DNA from: Chelativorans sp. ZYF759
GTDB lineage: Bacteria > Pseudomonadota > Alphaproteobacteria > Rhizobiales > Rhizobiaceae
Assembly (NCBI RefSeq): GCF_012911015.1
Contig: NZ_WVVV01000005.1
Coordinates: 62,255-126,254 of the forward strand
Direction: 5' to 3'
Length of the DNA stretch: 64,000 bases
A program made the translations under genes and the position numbers. This document shows, one piece after another, positions 34,707 through 43,894 of this stretch. Each line of letters opens with the position of its first letter. Positions within the stretch are counted from its first letter, which is position 1. The notes under the pieces are model-generated. The model saw only the letters and a list, made by a program, of their open reading frames with translations, was not told the DNA's origin and did no database searches.

Positions 34707-35954
34707 TCAGTGTAGCCTCTCCAGCCAATGTGCGCCCGACAGGGCGGCCGCATCGCGACCAAATGCCGCCACGGTCTGGACGCCGAGGGGCAGCCCGGCA
34801 GCGTTGTAGCCTGCGGTGAGATTGACGCACGGGTTGCCGGTCAGGGTCCACAGCTTCGCGAAGATCGGCGAGCCCGTGCTTTCCAGTCCTTCGGGGGCCG
34901 CGTCCGGCGCCGACGGGGTCAGCAGAATGTCGACCTCCTCGAACAGGGAGTGCGAGATCGTGCGGGCGCGTCGCGCGATCCGCCTGGCCTGATCGTATTG
35001 CTCGGGGGGCGTGTTCCGGCCCGATTGCAGCGCCTCGACGAGCTTGGCGCTCATGCGGTCGGCGAAGCGGTCAAATTCATCGGACAGAGCCAGCGCCGCC
35101 TCGAAGTTCTGGATGAGGGAGTGGGCTTCCCTGGCAGCTGACAGTTCGGCCGGCTCGGCGATGTCGGTGACCCGGGCCCCGGCATTTGCCGCTCGTTCCG
35201 CGACGGCCGCCAGCGCCTCCTGCATGTCCCTGCTAGCCTCATTCCACGCACCGGAGCGATAGAGGCCGATGCGCGGCGCGCTGTCCTCGAACGCGTCGAC
35301 CGCCAGCGCGCGCCCGGTGGCGGCCCCAGCCAGCGCCGCGACATCCGCCGCCTTTGCCGCGAAGAAGCCGACGGTGTCGAGCGTCCAGGAGAATGTCTTG
35401 AAGCCGACGGTGGGCACGAGGCGAAAGCTCGGCTTGTAACCCGAGACGCCGCAGAAGGCAGCGGGTCGGATCACCGATCCGCCCGTCTGCGTGCCAATGG
35501 CGGCCGGCACCATACCCGCCGCGACCGCGGCGGCCGAACCGGATGAGGACCCGCCGGGAGTGTGATGCTGGTTCAGCGGGTTGCGCGTGCCGGCGGGATC
35601 GAGGAAGGCATAGGGCGTCGTCACCGTCTTGCCGACGATGGTGGCTCCCGCCCGCCGCAGCATGGCGACGACCGCCGCATCGGTGCGCGGCTTATGCCCG
35701 GCATAGATCGGCGTGCCGTAGCCGGTCGGCATGTCGTGGGTGTCGAAGATGTCCTTGACGCCGACCGCGATGCCGGCGAGCGGGCCCTTGCTGCGACCGG
35801 CCGTGGCCAGGATCACGTCGCGGTCGCCGACATGTTCGAAAGCGCCGACGCCGGCATCCGCGGCCGCGATGCCGTTGAGGGCGGCTCCGACCGCCTCTTT
35901 GGGCGTTCTCTCCCCCGCCTCGATGGCGTGGCGAATGGCGGTGACCGACTGCAT
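34707..35954 (-). CDS. Amidase signature family protein
   Basis: This 415-residue amidase has the Ser-Ser-Lys triad K67 (G-V-K-D-I-F-D), S136 (P-G-G-S-S-S-G-S) and S160 (T-Q-T-G-G-S-V-I-R-P). The cis-Ser to nucleophile spacing is 24, as in family members. ATG at 35954 has GGGAG upstream; a longer open frame extends to 36596 but encodes nothing recognisable. It hydrolyses an amide or ureido bond; the substrate is not predictable. Too short for a GatA subunit. Confidence 0.9.
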   Translation of the reverse strand: MQSVTAIRHAIEAGERTPKEAVGAALNGIAAADAGVGAFEHVGDRDVILATAGRSKGPLAGIAVGVKDIFDTHDMPTGYGTPIYAGHKPRTDAAVVAMLRRAGATIVGKTVTTPYAFLDPAGTRNPLNQHHTPGGSSSGSAAAVAAGMVPAAIGTQTGGSVIRPAAFCGVSGYKPSFRLVPTVGFKTFSWTLDTVGFFAAKAADVAALAGAATGRALAVDAFEDSAPRIGLYRSGAWNEASRDMQEALAAVAERAANAGARVTDIAEPAELSAAREAHSLIQNFEAALALSDEFDRFADRMSAKLVEALQSGRNTPPEQYDQARRIARRARTISHSLFEEVDILLTPSAPDAAPEGLESTGSPIFAKLWTLTGNPCVNLTAGYNAAGLPLGVQTVAAFGRDAAALSGAHWLERLH

Positions 35955-36110
35955 GATGATGGCTCCCGTTGATCGACCGTCTATCGCCACCCACCGCGGT
36001 GGCGTCAATCGAATTGAAAACGAGACTGATCGGCTAAAGTGGAAACAACTCGCGCCTTTGACGATCCGATCGACTAGGATGACTGGACGAACGGCCAGGG
36101 AGGGTGGGGT

Positions 36111-36449
36111 ATGACGAGCGGATGCGTCAAGGTCATGGCTGCAATCGCAACTGCAGCGTCGTTGGCCAGTTGCACCAGTCTTGCGCCGCAGCAGCCGGAC
36201 GGTGCGGCGGTTGCTCGTGGCGAGGCGGTCGCGGCGCAATGGTGCGCAACGTGCCATGCAGTAGGTTCGTCCGCTTCCGCCACGCATGGCGCGCCGGCAT
36301 TCACCGAGATCGCAAACCGGCCCGGCCACGATCTCGTCGCGCTGCGCGCCTTTCTCGACGGCGACCATTTTCCCATGACCACCTATCGACTTTTCCCGGC
36401 AGAACGCGATGATGTCGCCACCTATATCGGAAGCCTCAGGCGCCGGTAA
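36111..36449 (+). CDS. Small c-type cytochrome, probable lipoprotein
   Basis: This 112-residue protein has a signal sequence with a lipobox L-A-S-C near residue 21 and one haem site C-A-T-C-H. A likely axial Met is in H-F-P-M-T-T-Y. It would act in periplasmic electron transfer, anchored to a membrane. The next cytochrome gene begins at its stop (TAATG), so the two are one unit. Confidence 0.85.
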   Translation: MTSGCVKVMAAIATAASLASCTSLAPQQPDGAAVARGEAVAAQWCATCHAVGSSASATHGAPAFTEIANRPGHDLVALRAFLDGDHFPMTTYRLFPAERDDVATYIGSLRRR

Positions 36450-36469
36450 TGATTCGAAGGAGAGAGCCC

Positions 36470-36829
36470 ATGCCGTCAACCAGTTCCAAGGACGGCCCTC
36501 AGCGGCTGGCTCTTCCCGCTGCCTTGCTGCTCGCGCTGGCATCGTCTCCGGCCGTCGCGCAGCCACCGCCCGCAGACGTGGAACTTGGCCGGGCAATCGC
36601 GGAGGAGCATTGCGCCTCGTGCCACGCGATCGGGCTCGAAGACGAGAGCCCCATGGCGGATGTACCGGAATTCCGGACGCTGCACGAGAACTATCCGGTG
36701 ACGCATCTGGCGGAGGCTCTGGCCGAAGGCATCATGGTGGGTCATCCCGAAATGCCCGTGTTCGTCCTCGATCCTGCGCAGATCGAAGGCTTCCTCGCTT
36801 ATCTCCATACGCTCGAGCAGCCTGAGTAG
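36470..36829 (+). CDS. Small periplasmic c-type cytochrome
   Basis: This 119-residue protein has an N-terminal signal peptide ending S-S-P-A-V-A-Q and a haem site C-A-S-C-H. A candidate axial Met lies in G-H-P-E-M-P-V-F. ATG at 36470 has AAGGAGAG five bases upstream; an ATG at 36449 overlaps the previous stop. Related to the preceding cytochrome, probably by duplication. Redox partner unknown. Confidence 0.85.
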   Translation: MPSTSSKDGPQRLALPAALLLALASSPAVAQPPPADVELGRAIAEEHCASCHAIGLEDESPMADVPEFRTLHENYPVTHLAEALAEGIMVGHPEMPVFVLDPAQIEGFLAYLHTLEQPE

Positions 36830-36855
36830 GCGCGCCGTCGGCGTGATTTTCCGAA

Positions 36856-36902
36856 CAAACCCGATCTCTTAGACCCCTTTCACGAAGGGTGGATCGGGTT
36901 TG
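36856..36902. terminator. Long interrupted inverted repeat between cytochrome and TetR units
   Basis: CAAACCCGATC (36856-36866) pairs with GATCGGGTTTG (36892-36902); an inner CCCTTT/AAGGG-like stem lies between. It follows the cytochrome stop by 27 bases. It may terminate that unit, or form part of the TetR promoter. Confidence 0.45.
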
Positions 36903-36913
36903 CTCGATCCAAA

Positions 36914-36933
36914 TTTTGTACATCTGTACAAAA
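36914..36933 (+). promoter_or_regulatory. Operator of the TetR-TRAP-aromatic operon
   Basis: TTTTGTACA-TC-TGTACAAAA is a perfect 9-bp inverted repeat 65 bases before the TetR start. It would let the TetR protein repress its own operon, which runs to 46818. Confidence 0.65.
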
Positions 36934-36998
36934 AAAGTATCCGAACGCATAAATTTATGCGATGCTCGTCCAAAGTCAGAGTGGGCGACCGGAGCTTC

Positions 36999-37694
36999 AT
37001 GTCAGCCGAAACGACCAGAAACGCGATATTGGAGGCGGCGGAGAGGCTTTTCTCCGAGCGGGGTTTCGGCGGCGTAGGCCTGCGCGAGATCGCGCGGGAA
37101 GCCGGGGCCAATGTCGGCTCGATCACCTATCATTTCGAAACCAAGCTGGGCCTGCTGGAGGCGATCTATCAGCGCCACACCCGACCCATGAATCAGCGCC
37201 GCCTCGAACTTCTGGGCGAAGCGCGGCGCATTTCCGACCCCGAGCAGCGCCTGATGGCCGTCCTGCGCGCATATGTGCGCCCGGCCTTCCTGTCTTCCGA
37301 CAATCTGGCGGGAGGTGGCGCGCGTTTCACCCGCATGCGCGCGGTGCTTTCTGCCGAGGGCAATCCCGAAGCCCGCCAGATCATCGCCGAGATGTTCGAC
37401 GAGACGAGCCGCGCCTTCATCGAGGCGATCGGGGAGTGTCTGCCTGGCGCGGCGCGCGAAGACATCGTCTGGCGCAGCCAGTTCCTGCTCGGCGCGCTCT
37501 ACTACGCCCTGATCAATCCAGAGCGCATCACACGACTTTCCGATGGCCTGGTCGACGGCAACGACCATGAGAAGGCCATTTCCGAGGTTGTGGCCGCAAG
37601 CTTTGCGACCTTCCGCGCGCTTGCGACCTCATCAAGGGCGCAAACCGAAACACACGGTTCGCCAAACGAAGATCGACAAGGGAGTGAATCATGA
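36999..37694 (+). CDS. TetR family regulator of the TRAP/meta-cleavage operon
   Basis: From MSAETTRNAILEAAERLF this 231-residue protein has a TetR helix-turn-helix (G-V-G-L-R-E-I-A-R-E-A-G-A-N-V-G-S-I-T-Y-H-F) and a C-terminal ligand domain. GGAG lies before the ATG. Its stop overlaps the TAXI gene start by four bases, so it heads the operon it likely controls. The inducer is probably the imported aromatic acid or an intermediate. Confidence 0.88.
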   Translation: MSAETTRNAILEAAERLFSERGFGGVGLREIAREAGANVGSITYHFETKLGLLEAIYQRHTRPMNQRRLELLGEARRISDPEQRLMAVLRAYVRPAFLSSDNLAGGGARFTRMRAVLSAEGNPEARQIIAEMFDETSRAFIEAIGECLPGAAREDIVWRSQFLLGALYYALINPERITRLSDGLVDGNDHEKAISEVVAASFATFRALATSSRAQTETHGSPNEDRQGSES

Positions 37695-38623
37695 AACTGA
37701 GACATCTGGCACTGGTCGTCGCAGCTGCGACGGGCCTTGCAATGGGGCCGGCCGCAGCCGACCAGCGAGTTTCCATCGGCACCGGGGGCACCGGCGGCCT
37801 GTTCTACGTCATCGGCGCCGGCATGGCCGACGTCATCAACCGTCACCTGGAAGGCACCACCGCGCGCGCTGAGGTGACGGGTGCCTCGGTGGAGAATATC
37901 CGCCGCGTGGCGGCCGACCAGATGACCTTCGGCTTCTCCTCGTCTTCCACGCTTTATGAGGCGAGCGTCGGCGACGCGCCGTTCGAGGAGGCGCTTCCGG
38001 TCGCGGGCATGGCCTATCTCTATCCCGCGGTGCTCCAGATCGCCACGATCGAGGGTACCGGCATCGAGACCATGCAGGATCTTGCCGGCAAGAGGATCAA
38101 TCTTGGACCGCCCGGCAGCAACGCTGCCGTTCTGGCCCAGCGTCTTCTCCAGGCCTATGGCGTCTTCGATCCGGCCAATGCCCAGTTCCTGTCCTATGCC
38201 GAAGGCACCGGCGCGATCATCAACGGCAATCTCGACGCCACGGTCGTTCTGGCCGGTGCGCCGACCGCCGCCCTCATCGATCTCGGCGCCCAGCGCGATA
38301 TGAAGCTCATCTCGGTCGATGCCGACATGGTTGCCGACCTGCTTGAGGAATTCCCCTTCTATCAGGTCTACGACATCCCGGCCGAGACCTATTCCGGCCA
38401 GTCTGAAGCGGTGACGGTGATCAACGATCCGGCAACCCTGTTCGTCAAGGCGGATGCGGACGAGGAACTGGTCTATTCGCTCACCAAGGCGCTCTTCGAC
38501 AATCTCGACGAACTCGCCGAAATCCACCCGCAGGCGGGCGCGATCGCGCTCGAGACGGCCACCAATACGCCGATCGACCTGCACCCCGGCGCGCAGCGCT
38601 ACTTCGACGAAGTCGGCCAGTAA
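37691..38623 (+). CDS. TAXI-family TRAP transporter solute-binding protein
   Basis: This 310-residue periplasmic protein has a signal peptide ending A-A-A-D-Q and the TAXI motif G-T-G-G-T-G-G-L-F-Y-V-I-G-A. This type binds carboxylates such as C4- or aromatic acids. It is coupled to the TetR gene, with the permease 18 bases downstream. Confidence 0.93.
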   Translation: MKLRHLALVVAAATGLAMGPAAADQRVSIGTGGTGGLFYVIGAGMADVINRHLEGTTARAEVTGASVENIRRVAADQMTFGFSSSSTLYEASVGDAPFEEALPVAGMAYLYPAVLQIATIEGTGIETMQDLAGKRINLGPPGSNAAVLAQRLLQAYGVFDPANAQFLSYAEGTGAIINGNLDATVVLAGAPTAALIDLGAQRDMKLISVDADMVADLLEEFPFYQVYDIPAETYSGQSEAVTVINDPATLFVKADADEELVYSLTKALFDNLDELAEIHPQAGAIALETATNTPIDLHPGAQRYFDEVGQ

Positions 38624-38641
38624 GGCCCGGAGCCGGACAAG

Positions 38642-40585
38642 ATGATGCAGTGGACAGGAAAGCTGCGCCTCGCCGTCATGGAGGAGCGCAACCACTGGGA
38701 AGCGACAGTCCTGTCGCTGCTCTTCACGGTCTTTGCCGTGGCGACCACTGCCATCGTCATCTATGGCGCCTATTTCGGCGGGATCACCGCCCTTCTCCTG
38801 CGGTCGATGTTCTTTTCGACAGTATCGACCGCAGGCCTCATTCTGGTCGGTTCGCGCTTCGCCAATCCGGCCATACGCCTCTTCTGCTATGCCCTGGCGG
38901 CCTTCGCGCTGGTGCCGGGCATTCATCTCTACAATTCCTATTTCGACATCATCATGCGCGGCGCCATGTCGACGGCGCTGGACGAATGGATATTCCTCGG
39001 CCTGCTGGCGGTGGTGGTCGTGCTCGTGCGGCTCTCGCTCGGCTGGGCGCTGATCGTGCTGATGGGCGTGGCGTTGCTCTATGCCTATTTCGGTCATCTC
39101 ATACCGGGCCGGTACGGTCATGGCGGATATGACCTGTCGCGGCTGACCTCGACCCTTTATCTGTCCACGGAGGGGTTTTTCGGCCTGCCGATGGGCGTCG
39201 CGGTTGAATACATCTTCCTGTTCGCGCTGCTGGGCACCTTCCTGATGAAGATCGGGACCGGGGGCGTGTTCGTCGATCTCGCCCGCGGCGTGACCGGTCA
39301 CGTCCAGGGCGGCCCCGGCCTGTCGGCAGCGGTCTCCTCCACCCTGATGGGCACGATCAACGGTAGCGCAGTGGCCAACGTGGTCACCACGGGCACCTTC
39401 ACCATCCCGCTCATGAAGCGGGCTGGCTATTCGGCGAACGTAGCGGGCGCGATCGAGGCCGCTGCCTCGTCGGCCGGGCAAATTCTGCCGCCGATCATGG
39501 GCGCGGCCGCCTTCCTGATGGCCGAGATCATCGGCGTTCCCTACCGGACCATCGCGCTCGCCGCGCTGATCCCGGGCGTCCTCTACGTGCTGGCCCTGAT
39601 CGTGGCGGTCAGGCTGGAGGCGGGGCGACTGGGCCTCGCGCCCGACCCGGACGCCGGCTGGCAATTGTTCAAGTCGACGGTGCTTGGCAGGGGTTATCTT
39701 CTGCTACCCCTCGTCGGTCTCGTGGTTCTTCTTTTCGCCGGCTATACACCCACGCGGGCGGCCGTCTATTGCCTTGCCTTCGGGCTGCTCATCATGCCGT
39801 GGAGCCGGGAGACGCGGATCGGGATCGTCGGCCTGATGATCGTCTGCCGCGACACGCTCGTATCGACGCTCCCGATCGTGGCGGCCGTTGCGGCAGCCGG
39901 TGCCGTCATCGGCGTCCTGAACCTGACCGGTCTAGGGCTGATGCTGTCGGGCATGATCATCGATCTGGGCGGCGGGCGCATCTGGCTCATCCTGATCCTG
40001 ACAGCTATCGCCTCATTCATCCTGGGCATGGGCCTGCCGACCTCGGCGGCCTATCTGCTGCTTGCGGTGCTGGTCGCACCGGCGCTCACGCGGCTCGGCA
40101 TCGAACCCATCGTGTCGCACATGTTCATTTTCTATTATGGCCTCGTTTCCGCGATCACGCCGCCGGTGGCGCTCGCCGCCTATGCGGCGGCCAGTATTTC
40201 GGGTGGTGACGCCAACAAGACGGCGATCGAATCGATCAGGCTTGGCTTCGTCAAACTCCTGGTGCCGTTCCTTTTCGTCACGATGCCGGGCCTGCTGATG
40301 GTCGGTTCGGGAATCGAGATCGCGCTGTCGGCCTTTTTCGCCTCGCTCGGCGTGATCGGCATCACCGTCGCGTTCGCGGCGTGGCTGGTGCGCCCCCTGG
40401 GTGCCGGCGAACGGTTGCTGATGGCTGCGGGCTCGCTTCTCGTGCTCTGGCCGACCGAGGTCTCGGCGCTCGACCCGGCGACCCTCGCGGCGCGGACCGT
40501 CGGCATGGCCATTCTCGCCTTCACCCTCCTGCGGCCCTTTTCGGCGCAGCCAACCCCTGAAAAACCGAGCAGCACGACGCCCTGA
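38642..40585 (+). CDS. TRAP transporter fused permease (4TM-12TM, TAXI type)
   Basis: This 647-residue membrane protein fuses the small DctQ-like and large DctM-like subunits, as usual for TAXI-TRAP systems. Motifs are A-L-L-G-T-F-L-M-K-I-G, G-P-G-L-S-A-A-V-S-S-T-L-M-G-T-I-N-G-S-A-V-A-N-V and L-G-M-G-L-P-T-S-A-A-Y. It imports its substrate with Na or H. Its stop overlaps the LigI-like gene by one base, so substrate entry and catabolism are linked. Confidence 0.95.
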   Translation: MMQWTGKLRLAVMEERNHWEATVLSLLFTVFAVATTAIVIYGAYFGGITALLLRSMFFSTVSTAGLILVGSRFANPAIRLFCYALAAFALVPGIHLYNSYFDIIMRGAMSTALDEWIFLGLLAVVVVLVRLSLGWALIVLMGVALLYAYFGHLIPGRYGHGGYDLSRLTSTLYLSTEGFFGLPMGVAVEYIFLFALLGTFLMKIGTGGVFVDLARGVTGHVQGGPGLSAAVSSTLMGTINGSAVANVVTTGTFTIPLMKRAGYSANVAGAIEAAASSAGQILPPIMGAAAFLMAEIIGVPYRTIALAALIPGVLYVLALIVAVRLEAGRLGLAPDPDAGWQLFKSTVLGRGYLLLPLVGLVVLLFAGYTPTRAAVYCLAFGLLIMPWSRETRIGIVGLMIVCRDTLVSTLPIVAAVAAAGAVIGVLNLTGLGLMLSGMIIDLGGGRIWLILILTAIASFILGMGLPTSAAYLLLAVLVAPALTRLGIEPIVSHMFIFYYGLVSAITPPVALAAYAAASISGGDANKTAIESIRLGFVKLLVPFLFVTMPGLLMVGSGIEIALSAFFASLGVIGITVAFAAWLVRPLGAGERLLMAAGSLLVLWPTEVSALDPATLAARTVGMAILAFTLLRPFSAQPTPEKPSSTTP

Positions 40586-41499
40586 TGACTTCCGAGAACC
40601 TGCCTTTCCACCCGTCACCGAAGAAACCGGATATCGCGCTGCCGGCCGGCGCTTGCGATGCCCATTGCCATGTCTTCGGGCCGGCTGCGGTGTTTCCCTT
40701 CGCACCCGAGCGCACCTACACGCCGGTCGACGCCCCCAAGGAGACGCTGTTCGCGCTGCACCGGCATCTCGGCATCGAACGGTCGGTCCTCGTGCAGGCG
40801 AGCTGCCACGGCACCGACAATGCCGCGATGCTGGACATGATCGCGCATTCGGATGGGCGTTATCGCGGCGTAGCCATGGTCAAGGCGGACGTTTCGGTCG
40901 AGGAGCTTCAACGGTTCCATGATGGCGGCGTGCGGGGCGTGCGGTTCAATTTTGTCTCGCATCTCGGCAAGGATGCCGATCTGGACGCCATCCGCGCGAT
41001 CGTCGAGAGGATCGTTCCACTCGGCTGGCACGCCGTGGTGCATTTCGAAGCCGACCGGCTGGCGAAGCTGAAGCCTTTCCTGACCGAATTGCCGCTGCCC
41101 ATGGTGATCGACCATATGGGGCGCGTGGATGCCAGTCAGGGCGTCGGGCAGGAAGCGTTCGGCATGCTGCTCGAACTGATGGAGGACGAACGCTTCTGGG
41201 TGAAGGTTTGCGGGTCGGAGCGTATTTCGCGGGCGGGACCCCCCTTCCACGACGCCGTACCTTTTGCGCGGATGCTGGTGGAGCGCTTCACCGACCGCGT
41301 GCTCTGGGGCACCGACTGGCCGCATCCCAACATCAAGAAGTACATGCCCGACGACGGTGCGCTGGTGGACCTTCTGGCGCTTATAGCCCCGCGCCGAGAA
41401 CTGATGCAGGCGCTGCTTGTCGACAATCCGACGAGGCTCTATTGGCCTGAACAGGTGACGCCCGAAGGGGCGCTCGCGGCAAGCGCAGGAGGAGCATGA
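40585..41499 (+). CDS. ligI: Amidohydrolase, probable 2-pyrone-4,6-dicarboxylate lactonase (LigI-like)
   Basis: This 304-residue amidohydrolase-superfamily protein has D-A-H-C-H-V-F-G-P at the first strand and W-G-T-D-W-P-H-P-N near the end, the LigI signature. LigI opens 2-pyrone-4,6-dicarboxylate to 4-oxalomesaconate, the point just before GalD, GalB and GalC encoded downstream. ATGA overlap joins it to the next gene. Confidence 0.85.
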   Translation: MTSENLPFHPSPKKPDIALPAGACDAHCHVFGPAAVFPFAPERTYTPVDAPKETLFALHRHLGIERSVLVQASCHGTDNAAMLDMIAHSDGRYRGVAMVKADVSVEELQRFHDGGVRGVRFNFVSHLGKDADLDAIRAIVERIVPLGWHAVVHFEADRLAKLKPFLTELPLPMVIDHMGRVDASQGVGQEAFGMLLELMEDERFWVKVCGSERISRAGPPFHDAVPFARMLVERFTDRVLWGTDWPHPNIKKYMPDDGALVDLLALIAPRRELMQALLVDNPTRLYWPEQVTPEGALAASAGGA

Positions 41500-42461
41500 T
41501 GCGTTCGGAGGAACCCTGTTTCGATGTCGCCCATCTGGGGCATATCGAGCTTCTGACCGATAAGTTCGAAGAAAGCCTCGACTTCTTCGTCAATGTCTAC
41601 GGGCTGACGGAGGCGGGTCGCGAGGGCGATTCCGTCTATCTGCGTGCCTGGGACGACTACGAGTTCCACTCGCTCAAGCTGACAGCCTCGAACACCACCG
41701 GGATGGCGCATTGTGGCTACCGCACCTCGTCGGAAGCAGCCTTGCATCGCCGCGTCAAGGTGATCGAGGAGATGGGGCTCGGCATCGGTTGGACCGATGG
41801 CGATCTGGGCCATGGGGCTTCCTACCGGTTCAACAGCCCGGACGGCCATGTCTTCGAACTCTACTGGGAGACCAACAAATACGTGGCGCCCGAGGCCGAG
41901 AAACCGTCGCTGAAGAACGTCGCGCAGCGTTTCCACGGACGCGGTGCCGCCCCGCGCCGGATCGATCACTTCAACCTTCTGGCCAGCGATGTCTCGAAGA
42001 TCCGCGACTTCATGGTCAAGGCGATAGGCAGCCGCGTGACCGAGATGATCCAGCTCGACAATGGCCGCATCGGCGGCTGCTGGTTCACGGTCAACAATAA
42101 GGGCTACGACATGGCCTGCACCGAGGACCATTCGGGCGCCAAGGCTCGCTTCCACCACATCACCTACGCGGCCGACCATCGAGACGACATCCTGCGCGCC
42201 GCCGACGTGTTTCTGGAGAACGGTGTCTTCATCGAGACCGGCCCGCACAAGCACGCTATCCAGGGCACGTTCTTCCTTTACGTCTACGAGCCGGCCGGCA
42301 ATCGCGTCGAGATTGCCAATGCGGGTGCCCGGCTGATCCTGGACCCAGATTGGGAGCCCATCGTGTGGACCGAGGCCGAACGCAAGAAGGGTCAGGCCTG
42401 GGGCCTGAAGACCATCGAGAGTTTCCATACCCACGGCACGCCGCCGCTGAAAACGAAGTAG
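41496..42461 (+). CDS. VOC-family (type I extradiol) ring-cleavage dioxygenase
   Basis: This 321-residue two-domain VOC dioxygenase has candidate Fe ligands H157 (R-I-D-H-F-N), H219 or H220 (F-H-H-I-T-Y) and E271 (R-V-E-I-A). It resembles the HpaD encoded at 50075 in layout (conserved H-F-N, HH and V-E-I). Its exact substrate is unknown. The usual gallate or protocatechuate 4,5-dioxygenases of such pathways are class II enzymes (LigAB, GalA, DesZ), and none is in this operon. Confidence 0.85.
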   Translation: MMRSEEPCFDVAHLGHIELLTDKFEESLDFFVNVYGLTEAGREGDSVYLRAWDDYEFHSLKLTASNTTGMAHCGYRTSSEAALHRRVKVIEEMGLGIGWTDGDLGHGASYRFNSPDGHVFELYWETNKYVAPEAEKPSLKNVAQRFHGRGAAPRRIDHFNLLASDVSKIRDFMVKAIGSRVTEMIQLDNGRIGGCWFTVNNKGYDMACTEDHSGAKARFHHITYAADHRDDILRAADVFLENGVFIETGPHKHAIQGTFFLYVYEPAGNRVEIANAGARLILDPDWEPIVWTEAERKKGQAWGLKTIESFHTHGTPPLKTK

Positions 42462-42477
42462 GAATCGGGAGACACAC

Positions 42478-43209
42478 ATGGCCAACAAGACCGCACTGGT
42501 GGTCAGTGCGCATTCGGCGGATTTCGTGTGGCGCTGTGGCGGCGCCATCGCGCTGCATGCGAAGCGGGGCTACGACGTCACGGTCGTTTGCCTGTCCTAT
42601 GGCGAGCGTGGCGAAAGCGCCAAGCTGTGGAAGAAGGAAGGCATGACGCTGGACGTGGTCAAGGCCGAGCGCCAGCGGGAGGCCGAGAACGCGGCCAAGG
42701 CGCTCGACGTCCACGACATCCAGTTCTTCGATCTCGGCGACTACCCGCTGGAGATGACGCGCGAGGCCAAGGACCGGCTGGTCGACGTAATGCGTGCCGT
42801 CCAGCCCGCCTTCATGATGAGCCATTCCAAATACGATCCCTACAATACCGACCACATGTATGTGTCGGAATGGACGCTGGAATGCCGGGCCATCGCCCAG
42901 GCCTGGGGCCACAATCCCGGCCAGAAGATCCTCGGCGCCCCGCAGGTCTATCTGTTCGAGCCGCACCAGACCGAGCAGATGAACTGGAAACCCGACACCT
43001 TCCTCGACATCACGGAGGTGTGGGACAAGAAGTGGGCGGCCATCCAGTGCATGGAAGGCCAGGAGCATCTCTGGCATTACTATCGCAACGTCGCCGAGAA
43101 CCGCGCCAACCATTTCCAGCGCAATTCCGGCGGCCAGTCGGGCGGGCGTGCGGCGAAATATGCCGAGGGCTTCCAGTCGATCTTTCCGCGCACCGTGGAC
43201 GAATTGTGA
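42478..43209 (+). CDS. galB: 4-oxalomesaconate hydratase (PIG-L family, GalB-like)
   Basis: This 243-residue PIG-L/LmbE-fold Zn protein has the metal motif S-A-H-S-A-D-F and [12 protein letters not shown]. GalB hydrates 4-oxalomesaconate to 4-carboxy-4-hydroxy-2-oxoadipate. Neighbours before and after encode adjacent steps, which separates it from deacetylase members. One-base overlap (TGATG) with the aldolase gene. Confidence 0.88.
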   Translation: MANKTALVVSAHSADFVWRCGGAIALHAKRGYDVTVVCLSYGERGESAKLWKKEGMTLDVVKAERQREAENAAKALDVHDIQFFDLGDYPLEMTREAKDRLVDVMRAVQPAFMMSHSKYDPYNTDHMYVSEWTLECRAIAQAWGHNPGQKILGAPQVYLFEPHQTEQMNWKPDTFLDITEVWDKKWAAIQCMEGQEHLWHYYRNVAENRANHFQRNSGGQSGGRAAKYAEGFQSIFPRTVDEL

Positions 43210-43883
43210 TGGGTGGCGTCGTCGTTCAGAACATCGAGCGGGCCGACCCAGACGTCGTGGCCGGTCTCGGCGAATGCGGCGTCGCGACGGTGCATGAGGC
43301 GCAGGGGCGCAAGGGGATGCTCGCCTCCTACATGCGGCCGATCTATTCGGGCGCGCGGCTTGCCGCCTCGGCCGTCACCATCTCCGCGCCGCCCGGCGAC
43401 AACTGGATGGTGCATGTGGCCATCGAGCAGGTCAAAGCCGGAGACATTCTGGTCCTGGCGCCGACCAGCCCCTGCGAGGACGGCTATTTCGGCGATCTGC
43501 TCGCCACCTCGATGCAGGCGCGGGGCGGCGTTGGGCTTATCATCGATGCCGGTGTGCGCGACGTGCGCGATTTGACGACGATGAACTTTCCCGTCTGGTC
43601 GAAGGCGGTCTTCGCGCAAGGCACGGTCAAGGAGACGGTGGGCTCGGTCAACGTGCCGGTCGTCTGCGCGGGCGCGCTGGTCAATCCGGGCGACGTGATC
43701 GTGGCCGACGATGACGGGGTGTGCGTGGTTCGCCGCGAGGAGGCAGCTGCCGTGCTCGAAGCCGCGCGCAAGCGCGAAGCTGCGGAAGAGGACAAGCGCA
43801 AGCGGCTTGCCGCCGGCGAACTCGGTCTCGACATCTACAAGATGCGCGAGCGCCTGGCCGAAAGAGGCTTGAAATACGTCTAG
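43209..43883 (+). CDS. galC: 4-carboxy-4-hydroxy-2-oxoadipate aldolase (RraA-like, GalC/LigK)
   Basis: This 224-residue RraA-like class II aldolase splits its substrate to pyruvate and oxaloacetate. Metal and active-site motifs are [10 protein letters not shown] and D-A-G-V-R-D-V. Length matches LigK/GalC (about 228). ATG at 43209 follows the GalB stop; the open frame upstream is a shadow. Confidence 0.93.
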   Translation: MGGVVVQNIERADPDVVAGLGECGVATVHEAQGRKGMLASYMRPIYSGARLAASAVTISAPPGDNWMVHVAIEQVKAGDILVLAPTSPCEDGYFGDLLATSMQARGGVGLIIDAGVRDVRDLTTMNFPVWSKAVFAQGTVKETVGSVNVPVVCAGALVNPGDVIVADDDGVCVVRREEAAAVLEAARKREAAEEDKRKRLAAGELGLDIYKMRERLAERGLKYV

Positions 43884-43894
43884 GAGGAGCGGTC

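Noticed and set aside
34707-36596. Longer amidase start at 36596
   Set aside because: The extra residues are not conserved and overlap the cytochrome genes; the ribosome-binding site supports 35954.
37502-39664. 720-codon leftward frame opposite the TetR-TRAP genes
   Set aside because: Low-complexity Arg/Gly/Glu-rich shadow of real coding frames.
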